From NCBI GenBank assembly GCA_013792135.1, contig VMSP01000012.1, positions 1-37,837 on the forward strand: a stretch of 37,837 nucleotides of DNA, in the 5' to 3' direction. Numbering within the stretch: position 1 is the stretch's first letter; each line of letters starts with the position of its first letter. This DNA comes from Desulfocapsa sp. (GTDB lineage Bacteria; Desulfobacterota; Desulfobulbia; Desulfobulbales; Desulfocapsaceae). The position numbers and the translations under genes were made by a program. The notes beneath the pieces were generated by a model. It saw nothing but the letters and a program-made list of their open reading frames with translations. It was not told where the DNA came from and searched no databases. Shown in pieces: positions 24,194 through 32,066 of this stretch.

Positions 24194-26320
24194 TTGGCAG
24201 CGTCATCCCGCTTACGCAACAAGCTGCTTTTTCTTTCAGGGATTATCTTCCTGCTGTTTATTGTTCTCAATGGCACGACAGCAGTTATCACTTCCACCAG
24301 GCTTAAGAGTTTCCTGCGCGATCAGGGTGACAGGGAGATCCTCCAGAGGACGGTTGATGTTGACCGCCAACTGAGAGCTGTTGTTGCCCAAAAACAGGAA
24401 CTCCTCAACCTGCTGGCCGGAGATGTCAACCTGGCCATTGCCATCAAGCGCCAGCGCCTCAGTGTCCTTGATGAACTTTTCACAGATTGGAAAAAAGAGA
24501 GCGACTTCCTGGAGTTCCTGCTGGTCGACCAGGCCGGTAACCTGATTTCCGATAACAGCGCGGAGGCCCCGGTCTCTCTTGCCGGGGAGACTTGGTATCA
24601 GGAGGCCAGAGAGACCGGGGCCTCACGAATCTCTTTCGAACCAGGAGAAAAGCAGCCCCCGGTCTTCTGGCTCCTCTCCCCCTTGACGGTGCGCAATATT
24701 CCTTACGCACTTCTGGCCAAGGTCAACTGGCAAACGGTCCCTCTCTTCCTCGACCAGAGCAAACTGGTCCAGCTGCAGGACAGCAACAACTTCTTTGTCA
24801 TTCTTGATGGCCACTATAACCCGCTCTACCTCCCCCCCTTTCTTCATGAGGTGCGCGACCAATTCTCCACCATTTTTTTCTCCTCCTCCCCCAGTCTGCA
24901 GGTCTTGCGGGATGCCCTGCTGCACAAAGAAATAGGCAATCTCCATGAGATCAACTTCGTTGACCAGGATAATTGTGTCGGGTTTGCCCGGCCGCAAAAC
25001 TCCCCCTGGCTGGTCCTTTCCTTTCAGAATGAGGAGCAAAGCCATGGCGCGATCAACCGCATCTACCGGAGTAGTCTGCAGATCAACCTCCTCATCCTCA
25101 TGGCCGGCCTGGGTATCCTCTTCCTGCTGATCTGGAAGGTAGCCGCTCCCTTCCAACAACTGATTGCCGTAACCGGCGAGATCATCCAGGGCAAGTATCC
25201 CGACCAGATCAAGATCCCCGCTGACGATGAGGTCAGGCAGATTGTCGAGGCCCTGAACGTGATGATCAGTCAGGTTTGCCAGCAGGAGGCAGAGGTCAAG
25301 GCCCTTTATGAACAGGAAAAAGAAGATTCGGCAAATCTCACCAGGGCCAATGAATTGCTTGCCCGGCAGTCTGATGAACTGCACCTGAAAAATCAGGAGG
25401 TCCAGCAGGCCTTTGATGAGCTGCGGGTGGTTCAGGAGGACTTGTTGCAGGCCGAACGCCTGGCGGTCGTTGGCGAGACTTCAGGACGGGTGGCCCATGA
25501 GGTCCTCAATCCGGTGAGCGCGATCATGTTCCGGGTGGAAAACGACCTGGCTAAATGCCCGGAGATACACGACTCTCTGGAGGGGCTCCGGGAAATACTC
25601 AGCGACTGGCAGCAGGAAATGGAAAACGGCACCTTGCCCCGATATTTCTCTGAGAAGGGTGAAGAAGGTGTCTCCTACGGTGCAGAAGACCTTAGTCTCC
25701 TGCAGGGCATGGCCGATGAATTTCAGCTCCTCAACGAGCAGCGACAACAGAATCTGCAGTTTATTTTCAAACAGATCCAGCGGGTCATCAAGATCATCAA
25801 TGTCCTACGGGAATCGACCATGACAAACCGGTCAGCCAGCCGTTTCCCCGTCACGGAACCGTTGCTCGAGGCCCTCGATCTCCTGGCCGATTCGCTGCAA
25901 AAAAGAAAGATCACTGTGCAAAAAAACATCCCTGACGGTCTGCCTCATATTGATGCGGACCTCACCGAATTCATCCAGGTCTTTACCAATCTGCTGCGCA
26001 ATGCCATGCAGAGTATCGACCAGAAACAGCAGCAAGGTGGGATGATCACTGTAGATGTCAGGCAGAATGAGGAGAGAACCATAGAGATCCGCATCAAAGA
26101 TAACGGCAAGGGAATCCCTGCTGCCATCCAGGCCTCCATCTTTGAACAGCATTTTACCACCAAAGGTAAAAGTGAGGGTACGGGCCTGGGCCTGGGCATC
26201 AGCAGGAGATTTGTCAGGGAATACGGTGGCGAATTGATCCTGGAAGAGAGTCGTGAAGGGGAAGGAACCACCTTTCTTGTTACCCTACCAATGGTAGCTC
26301 CTATCCCGTCATCTCTTTGA
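24194..26320 (+). CDS. Membrane sensor histidine kinase with periplasmic domain and HAMP
   Basis: 708 residues from TTG 24194 behind a G-rich site. First membrane helix about 12-32, periplasmic sensing domain of about 260 residues (Cache-like length), second helix about 296-317, then HAMP, a coiled coil, and the HisKA box with phospho-acceptor His435 in GRVAHEVLNPVSAI. About 90 residues containing an acidic insert follow before the second helix of the dimer domain. The ATPase domain has N box LLRNAMQSI, G1 DNGKGIP and G2 GTGLGLGIS, all intact. With the preceding two genes it forms a signalling unit that probably feeds the GGDEF response regulator. Confidence 0.9.
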   Translation: MAASSRLRNKLLFLSGIIFLLFIVLNGTTAVITSTRLKSFLRDQGDREILQRTVDVDRQLRAVVAQKQELLNLLAGDVNLAIAIKRQRLSVLDELFTDWKKESDFLEFLLVDQAGNLISDNSAEAPVSLAGETWYQEARETGASRISFEPGEKQPPVFWLLSPLTVRNIPYALLAKVNWQTVPLFLDQSKLVQLQDSNNFFVILDGHYNPLYLPPFLHEVRDQFSTIFFSSSPSLQVLRDALLHKEIGNLHEINFVDQDNCVGFARPQNSPWLVLSFQNEEQSHGAINRIYRSSLQINLLILMAGLGILFLLIWKVAAPFQQLIAVTGEIIQGKYPDQIKIPADDEVRQIVEALNVMISQVCQQEAEVKALYEQEKEDSANLTRANELLARQSDELHLKNQEVQQAFDELRVVQEDLLQAERLAVVGETSGRVAHEVLNPVSAIMFRVENDLAKCPEIHDSLEGLREILSDWQQEMENGTLPRYFSEKGEEGVSYGAEDLSLLQGMADEFQLLNEQRQQNLQFIFKQIQRVIKIINVLRESTMTNRSASRFPVTEPLLEALDLLADSLQKRKITVQKNIPDGLPHIDADLTEFIQVFTNLLRNAMQSIDQKQQQGGMITVDVRQNEERTIEIRIKDNGKGIPAAIQASIFEQHFTTKGKSEGTGLGLGISRRFVREYGGELILEESREGEGTTFLVTLPMVAPIPSSL

Positions 26321-26515
26321 ATCGCTGATTTTTTTCGGAGTACTTTTTTATCTGCGTTGCTGCGGTTTTTTATATCGTTTCCCTGTTGTCAGCTTCCGGC
26401 GTCAGGGGTACTGGTGGCAGATAACCATAGCATTTACACTACTCCTTTCAACGCCCCAGGCTGTTGTGGCCTGCAGGTGAATGTGTTTCTTTCCATTACT
26501 TCCCATGAGGTTGTC

Positions 26516-26902
26516 ATGTCCAGCGAAGAAAAAATAGAGGCTTCGGAGACCAGGATTACCAAGGCGGTGTTCCCCAACACCACCAACCATTATGCCACCC
26601 TGTTCGGCGGCACAGCCCTGCAATGGATGGACGAGGCTGCATTTATCACCGCCACTCGTTTCTGCCGGCAGAAGATGGTGACGGTCTGTTCTGACCGCAT
26701 TGACTTCAAACAGCCGATCCCGTCCGGCACCTTTGTCGAGCTGGTGGGCCGGGTGGTGAAGGTGGGCAACACCAGCTTGCAGGTTCGGGTGACTGTTTAT
26801 CTTGAGCAGATGTATGATGAGAGCCGGAAAAAGGCGATTGAAGGACTTTTTACCTTTGTCGCCATTGATGACAATATGCAGCCTGTTGCTGTGCGGAAGT
26901 AG
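26516..26902 (+). CDS. Acyl-CoA thioesterase, hotdog fold (YciA/BFIT type)
   Basis: 128 residues from ATG 26516, which has GAGG 6 bases upstream; the longer upstream frame is not credible. It hydrolyses acyl-CoA to free acid and CoA in the cytoplasm. Family features: PNTTNHYATLFGGTALQWMD with the GG and active-site Asp, then SDRIDFKQPIPSGTFVEL. The remaining beta strands (VGRVVKVGNTSLQVRVTVYLE) complete a single hotdog domain. Single-gene transcript. Substrate chain length cannot be read from sequence. Confidence 0.9.
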   Translation: MSSEEKIEASETRITKAVFPNTTNHYATLFGGTALQWMDEAAFITATRFCRQKMVTVCSDRIDFKQPIPSGTFVELVGRVVKVGNTSLQVRVTVYLEQMYDESRKKAIEGLFTFVAIDDNMQPVAVRK

Positions 26903-27026
26903 GTGTTGGTTGAGAGAATCAGAGAGTATTGCTGCGGCTTGAATTGCATCTGGTTTGTGAGCCCATTGAGTCCTTTGTTGAGAAAAAGACCTTGAGGTAA
27001 CGGTATAAATGCTTTTTTTTTTATGT

Positions 27027-27051
27027 CCATTATTGACTAAATCAATAATGG
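27027..27051. repeat. 10-bp inverted repeat in the gap before the beta-barrel gene
   Basis: CCATTATTGA (27027-27036) - CTAAA - TCAATAATGG (27042-27051), perfect arms. The T-run lies on its left side, so it is not a classic terminator on either strand. It may be an operator. Confidence 0.5.
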
Positions 27052-27108
27052 TAGTATCCTAAATTAATATAATGAATGAAAATAGCTAGCTTTATAGGAA
27101 TTATTCGT

Positions 27109-27127
27109 GCACTCTCTCACAGAGTGC
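27109..27127. repeat. 7-bp inverted repeat about 110 bp upstream of the beta-barrel gene
   Basis: GCACTCT - CTCAC - AGAGTGC, perfect arms. Possible operator or leader hairpin for the outer-membrane protein gene. Confidence 0.45.
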
Positions 27128-27237
27128 CTGCATGAGGTCAGTCTTGAGCAATTATAGGCTGAATATTTGTGCAGGGTTTAAATGTGGTAATTTGTTATTT
27201 TTTTTTTGAGAAAATTTAACATAAAAAGGAGAAGGTA

Positions 27238-27903
27238 ATGAAGAAATCTGCGTTTGTTTTGTCCTGTTGTGCTCTTGCTCTGTCTGCGACATCTGCTTCT
27301 GCTGCCGGAATGTACGTCAGTGGTAAATTGGGATTGTCTGTTCCTCCCACATTAACGGCAAGTGGAGCTGATTATTGGGGAACGTGGGCCGATGATGTTT
27401 CATTTGATACGGGGATGGCAATCAATGGTGCGTTTGGTTACGATTTTAATGGTTTCAGGGCTGAGGCTGAACTCGGATATCAGCAGAATAACTTAGATAC
27501 AGACGACTGGCGCGAAGCTGATAGATTCGGCTATTACAGGAGCGGGACCTTGTCATATGCAGATGGGGATATGACAGCGACGACCTTCTTTGCCAATGGG
27601 TATTATGATTTTAAAAATAATAGTCCCTTTGTGCCATATCTGGGTGTTGGTATCGGCTATGCCAATATTGAACTCAATGACGTGAAGGTTGATCCCTGGG
27701 ACGTTGGGTACAGTAATGATGATGGTGTTTTCGCTTATCAGCTGATGGCTGGCGTTTCGTATGCCATCAACAAGACCGTGGCCCTTGACTTTTCTTATCG
27801 TTATGTCGGCGCTGCTGATCCATCGTTTGATGATTATGGCGGTACGACAGACTTTGAGTTTGCCAGTCACAACTTTTTGCTGGGTGCGCGGATGAGTTTT
27901 TAA
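27238..27903 (+). CDS. Outer-membrane beta-barrel protein (porin-like, OmpA/Opa-type small barrel)
   Basis: 221 residues, AAAAAGGAGAAGG ribosome-binding site. Signal peptide ends at SASA (about residue 22). The mature part shows alternating aromatic/hydrophobic strands typical of eight-stranded barrels (MYVSGKLGLSV, NGAFGYDFNGFRAEAELGY, FFANGYYDF, PYLGVGIGYANIEL, YQLMAGVSYAINKTVALDFSY cut here) and the final residue is Phe in LLGARMSF, the usual C-terminal signal for BAM-dependent insertion. A strong terminator follows. Ligand or role unknown; isolated gene with a long leader containing two inverted repeats. Confidence 0.88.
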   Translation: MKKSAFVLSCCALALSATSASAAGMYVSGKLGLSVPPTLTASGADYWGTWADDVSFDTGMAINGAFGYDFNGFRAEAELGYQQNNLDTDDWREADRFGYYRSGTLSYADGDMTATTFFANGYYDFKNNSPFVPYLGVGIGYANIELNDVKVDPWDVGYSNDDGVFAYQLMAGVSYAINKTVALDFSYRYVGAADPSFDDYGGTTDFEFASHNFLLGARMSF

Positions 27904-27942
27904 TCAGTTCAATGAAATAAAGGCCTGTAAAAGAAAGGCTGT

Positions 27943-27981
27943 ATGGGCACCGGTACTTGTTTACCGGTGCCCATTTTTTTT
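27943..27981 (+). terminator. Rho-independent terminator of the beta-barrel gene
   Basis: 13-bp perfect stem ATGGGCACCGGTA (27943-27955) with TACCGGTGCCCAT (27962-27974), loop CTTGTT, followed by a run of T. Confidence 0.92.
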
Positions 27982-28058
27982 AGGTATAGCGTGGTTGTTG
28001 TGACGAATTACGGCGCAGCAAGAGTGAAAAAAAAATTCAGAAACACCTTCTAGAAGAA

Positions 28059-29312
28059 CTATTTTTGTTCAGGCCCAAGGGCAGCTGAGCGACCAGCCAG
28101 CCAGCCTGTGGAAAAGGCGGCCTGAAGGTTATAGCCGCCGGTGTCACCCTGGATGTCAAGGACCTCTCCTGCCAGATAGAGTCCCGGGGCCTTGCGTGAC
28201 TCCATGGTTCGGGGCTCTACCTCTTTCAGATCCACTCCGCCTGCAGTAATGATGGCCTCGGTAAAGGAGCGATGGCCGCTGACCTCCAAGCGGAAGTCCT
28301 TGAGCCAGGTTTTCAGTCGTTTACGTTCCTTGGCCGTGACCTGTCCGCCCAGACGATCTGCGGGGATCTCGGTGAGTTTGAGACAAACTGGGATCATCTC
28401 GCGGGGCAGCAGGCCACGCAGGATGCTGTGGATCTGTTCTTTGCTGCGACTTTCCAGATCACGGAGCAAGCGGGCATCCAGCTTTTGCTCATCGAGCGCC
28501 GGTTTCAGGTCGATAGAGAGGGTTATGCTGTCTTCTCGGCGCAGGCCGTCCACTACTTCGCCGCTCAGGGTAAGAATCACCGGACCGGTGACTCCGAATT
28601 TAGTGAAGCTCATCTCGCCAAAGGCCTGTCGGCAACGCTTTCCATTGATAATCAGCCGCACATTGATATTGCGCAGGTCAAGACCGTTCATGGGTGCTGT
28701 CAGGTCACCGGCGATCTCCAGGGGTACCAGTGCCGGTCGGATGGGGACGATGGTGTGGCCTACCGATGCGGCCAGTCGATAGCCATCCCCTGTTGATCCG
28801 GTGGCGGCATAAGAGGCGCCACCGGTAGCGAGAATGACGGCGTCGCAGCCTAGTGCTTCATCGTCGCACAACACTCCACTGACGTGCCCATTAGTGGTCA
28901 GCAGCAGTTCAACTTTTGCTGATGTGTTTATCTTGACCCCGCATTTCTGCAGCCACTGCTGAAAAGTCTTCACCACGTCCGGCGCCTTGCCGCTGGCCGG
29001 AAAGACACGCCCTCCTCTTTCGCTCACCAGCTCCAGTCCCTGCTGCTCCAGAAAGGCCATGAGCTCGGGGGCAAAAAAGCGGGAGAAGGCCTGGCGCAGG
29101 AAGCGTCCATTGCTGCCAAAGTGGTCGATGAACTCTTTGATCCCGGCGATATTGGTGATGTTGCAGCGTCCTTTGCCGGTGATGCAGATCTTGCGGCCGG
29201 GACGTTTCATCTTTTCGAGGATGAGGACATCCGCACCGGCTGCCGCCGCCTGTCCAGCAGCCATCAGGCCTGCCGCGCCGCCGCCGACGACGATGACTTT
29301 TCGTTTATTCAT
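28059..29312 (-). CDS. HI0933-type (BaiN/YhiN family) FAD-dependent oxidoreductase
   Basis: 417 residues from ATG 29312 with AGGA 10 bases upstream; an ATG at 29333 is possible but has no ribosome-binding site. Rossmann FAD-binding start KVIVVGGGAAGLMAAGQAAA, then the family signature GRKICITGKGRCNITN, ATGGASYAATGSTGDGYRLA in the middle, and C-terminal LYLAGEVLDIQGDTGGYNLQ with FAD contact. Cytoplasmic flavoprotein. One member (BaiN of Clostridium) reduces bile-acid intermediates, but most have no known substrate. Same direction as the radical SAM gene 29 bp upstream; probably co-transcribed. Confidence 0.92.
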   Translation of the reverse strand: MNKRKVIVVGGGAAGLMAAGQAAAAGADVLILEKMKRPGRKICITGKGRCNITNIAGIKEFIDHFGSNGRFLRQAFSRFFAPELMAFLEQQGLELVSERGGRVFPASGKAPDVVKTFQQWLQKCGVKINTSAKVELLLTTNGHVSGVLCDDEALGCDAVILATGGASYAATGSTGDGYRLAASVGHTIVPIRPALVPLEIAGDLTAPMNGLDLRNINVRLIINGKRCRQAFGEMSFTKFGVTGPVILTLSGEVVDGLRREDSITLSIDLKPALDEQKLDARLLRDLESRSKEQIHSILRGLLPREMIPVCLKLTEIPADRLGGQVTAKERKRLKTWLKDFRLEVSGHRSFTEAIITAGGVDLKEVEPRTMESRKAPGLYLAGEVLDIQGDTGGYNLQAAFSTGWLAGRSAALGPEQK

Positions 29313-29341
29313 TTTTTCAATTTCCTGTTTCATTATTTTTT

Positions 29342-30850
29342 TTAGAGCATAAATGGGGCATGGTTTGAGGTGAAGATGGGAGGATCCCGTTGGAGGATGG
29401 GAATGATGGCCGGATGACGTTTGAACTCCTTGTCAAGAAAAGTACGGATAGCTTTACGGCCCCAGCCTTGCGGGTGAATAAAGTCGCTGTAGAGGGAGAG
29501 GTCGCCCTCATAGAAATCGCTGGTATGCAGAGCATGGGCCTCAGGGCTGCATACCGGCATATTAAAAACGGCCAGATTGAGAAAGGTAATGGCACGCTGG
29601 TGAGTTACCACAAAATCCAGGGTTTTGCGGGCCTGTTCCAGTCCTTCTGACGGGGTGCCGAAGAGCAGATAGACGTAGGTGGCAATACCTGCCTGCTCAA
29701 GTGCGGACAGCGCCCCCGCCACCATCTGCAGATCAATGCCTTTGTCCATGGCATCCAGTACGGACTGGTCGCCGGATTCGATACCCAGTTTGAGCATCAG
29801 GCAGCCGGACTGGCGCAGCCTGCGGCAGAATTCCGGGTCAGTGAGCAGGGGGCTGACCCTGGCGAAGCCATACCAGGGGGCATTTGGTGGCGTGTCGATC
29901 AGTCTGTGCATCAGGGCCGGGGAAATGGCGTTATCGAGAAAATGGATGAGGGCAGGCTTTGTCTCCTGGCAGAGGGTGGTAAGATCGGCAAGGACCATGT
30001 CTGCAGACAGGAAATGATAGGGGTTCTCTTCAGCCTTTTCCGGGCAGAACGAGCATCTGTTCCAGTAGCAGCCGGACGAGGCGGCGTAGGGGAGGATAAA
30101 ACCAGGCGCCAGATATCCTTTGAGGGGAAGATCCTGGAAATCGGGCGGATGGTGTTGTTCGTTGTTCTCGATCCCTAAGAGCCTCAGTAAGGGCACTTCA
30201 CCAGGCCCTGCTACCAGATGGTCGATGAGCCCAGCAAAGGGATTGCTCCAGGACGCGTTGTGCAGCCAAGAGGTGATCAGGCCGCCCCCGACGACAATGG
30301 GCAGTCCCGGGGCAATTCTTTTGAGAAAACCGATCATGGCAAAGGTGGTTGGGGCCTGGCTCAGGTAATTGAGGGAAAGGCCTACCATCTGCGGGTTGCT
30401 GCTCTCCAGAATCCGGGTCAGCCGTTCTGCAAACCAGGGATAGAAGATATTGTCTTCAGGATCTGCGGCACAGCGCAGCAGGTCAGCACTTTTGAGGGGG
30501 GAAACGGTAGGGTCCTGATAATTAGCCAGATTCAGACCAAGCTGTTGCTTCAATCCCACCTGCTCCAGCACGCGATTGATATCGGCCACGGCCCGTTGAT
30601 ATCGCGCCGGGTTGGTGTAGATCTCAAGGCTGCGCATCTTGCTCAGGTTATCGCCTATGGCCCGGAGAGCGCGTCTGGTCCAAGTGTCATCAGTCTGTGG
30701 CTGCTGGCCAAGGAGATGAAGCTGCCCTTCAATATTGGCGTCCAGCAGGATGCAGCTGCTCAGGCCATGGTCAAGCAGGGCGCCGGCCAGTTGGGCAATA
30801 CCGGCCGGCGCTTCACAGGGTTTGGCCAGGGGGGGATAGATGAGGAGCAT
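29342..30850 (-). CDS. Radical SAM protein with N-terminal B12-binding-like domain
   Basis: 502 residues from ATG 30850 (MLLIYPPL, the usual first strand); the frame is open further upstream without support. An N-terminal cobalamin-binding-like Rossmann domain (VGLSLNYLSQAPTTF, IVVGGGL) lacks an obvious DxHxxG cobalamin-ligand motif. The radical SAM core begins at SGCYWNRCSFC with Cys261, Cys266, Cys269, which is C-x4-C-x2-C instead of the common C-x3-C-x2-C. Later core motifs include LKLGIESGDQSVLDAMDKG. The substrate is unknown. Co-directional with the flavoprotein gene downstream. Confidence 0.85.
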   Translation of the reverse strand: MLLIYPPLAKPCEAPAGIAQLAGALLDHGLSSCILLDANIEGQLHLLGQQPQTDDTWTRRALRAIGDNLSKMRSLEIYTNPARYQRAVADINRVLEQVGLKQQLGLNLANYQDPTVSPLKSADLLRCAADPEDNIFYPWFAERLTRILESSNPQMVGLSLNYLSQAPTTFAMIGFLKRIAPGLPIVVGGGLITSWLHNASWSNPFAGLIDHLVAGPGEVPLLRLLGIENNEQHHPPDFQDLPLKGYLAPGFILPYAASSGCYWNRCSFCPEKAEENPYHFLSADMVLADLTTLCQETKPALIHFLDNAISPALMHRLIDTPPNAPWYGFARVSPLLTDPEFCRRLRQSGCLMLKLGIESGDQSVLDAMDKGIDLQMVAGALSALEQAGIATYVYLLFGTPSEGLEQARKTLDFVVTHQRAITFLNLAVFNMPVCSPEAHALHTSDFYEGDLSLYSDFIHPQGWGRKAIRTFLDKEFKRHPAIIPILQRDPPIFTSNHAPFML

Positions 30851-31044
30851 GTTTGCTGTTTGGAGTGAAGTATTCTGGCGCCGAAAAGAGATGACAACCC
30901 ATGTCCGGCTTGCTACAATAGTAGAATATTGGTACTGGCTTTTTTTTTTTGTGTGCATTAATGTCCCGAAGCAGAACAGTATCTTCATACCATATTAATA
31001 CGAAAAGACGTTCAGAAAAATCTTTTAACCCATGGAGTGTCCTT

Positions 31045-31980
31045 ATGTTTTCTTTTTTAAGCCGTCTTACCCCTTTTTTCCTGGTGCTGATCGCCTTGAT
31101 GTTCATTGAGGGTGGGGTTACCGCTGAATTGGCTGATGCCCGTTCCCGTTCAGGTGGCCGCTCTTTTAGTCGCAGTACACCGGCTCCGAAGGCGCCGGTG
31201 ACTCAGACCGCTCCTGGTGCCCAGGCTACAAAAAAATCCGGATTCGGCAGCGGTCTGGCTGGCGGTCTCTTGGGCGGCGCATTGGGCGGCATGTTGTTTG
31301 GCAGCATGTTCGGTATGGGCGGTGGCAGCGGTATGGGGATCCTTCCCCTGCTTCTCTTGGGCGGGGTCGGCTATTTCCTCTATAAACGTTTTATTAAACC
31401 TCCTGTCGCCGGGACGCAACAGGGATATCAGCCGCCAAGGCAGGCTCCGGTATCGTTTTTCTCCGGCAATCAACCGGAGGGAATGGCTGGGACGGTTCCC
31501 CCACCGCCACCTGGCGCTTTGCCGGGAACCCTGGAAGAGGGGCTGGCCATGATCCGGCAGACTGACCCTGGTTTTGATGTGAATCATTTTGTCGAGGTGG
31601 CCTCAGATGTCTTTTTCAAGGTTCAGGCCGGCTGGATGCGGCGTGATATCGGGTCTTACAGGCATCTGCTGGGAGAGGATCTTGCCGCTGAGTATGAGCG
31701 TCAGTTTGCCGAGATGCGACAACTTGGCCACATCAATAAACTGGAGAGTATCTCCATCCGCAAGGTGGAGATCGTGGCTGCGGGCCAAGAGAATAATGAG
31801 GATTTTGTTACCGTGCTCTTTACCGCCAATCTCCTTGATTACACAGTGGATGAGCACAGCGACGGACTGGTGGAAGGAAGTATGACGGATCCGGTCAAGT
31901 TTGCCGAAGAGTGGACTTGGGCCAGACCGGTTGGGACTGAGGCCTGGCGGCTTGAGGGAATCAAGGTTGTGAATGGTTGA
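31045..31980 (+). CDS. Membrane protein with C-terminal Tim44-like domain
   Basis: 311 residues from ATG 31045 with GGAG 7 bases upstream. An N-terminal signal or anchor helix (about 6-30) is followed by an Arg/Ser-rich stretch (DARSRSGGRSFSRS), a Gly-rich hydrophobic section (GLLGGALGGMLFGSMFGMGG, then LPLLLLGGVGYFLY), a Pro-rich linker, and a Tim44-like domain (about 180-311: WMRRDIGSYRHLLGEDLAAEY, WTWARP). This layout is well known in proteobacterial Tim44-like proteins, whose function is not settled. Divergent from the radical SAM gene. Confidence 0.88.
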   Translation: MFSFLSRLTPFFLVLIALMFIEGGVTAELADARSRSGGRSFSRSTPAPKAPVTQTAPGAQATKKSGFGSGLAGGLLGGALGGMLFGSMFGMGGGSGMGILPLLLLGGVGYFLYKRFIKPPVAGTQQGYQPPRQAPVSFFSGNQPEGMAGTVPPPPPGALPGTLEEGLAMIRQTDPGFDVNHFVEVASDVFFKVQAGWMRRDIGSYRHLLGEDLAAEYERQFAEMRQLGHINKLESISIRKVEIVAAGQENNEDFVTVLFTANLLDYTVDEHSDGLVEGSMTDPVKFAEEWTWARPVGTEAWRLEGIKVVNG

Positions 31981-32066
31981 ATCAATCAGGTAGGCAATGG
32001 TGATGAGCCGGTCTGGTTGGTGAGCGTTCTTCCCCTATCCACAAAAATGAGAAGAAGGAAAGGCCT

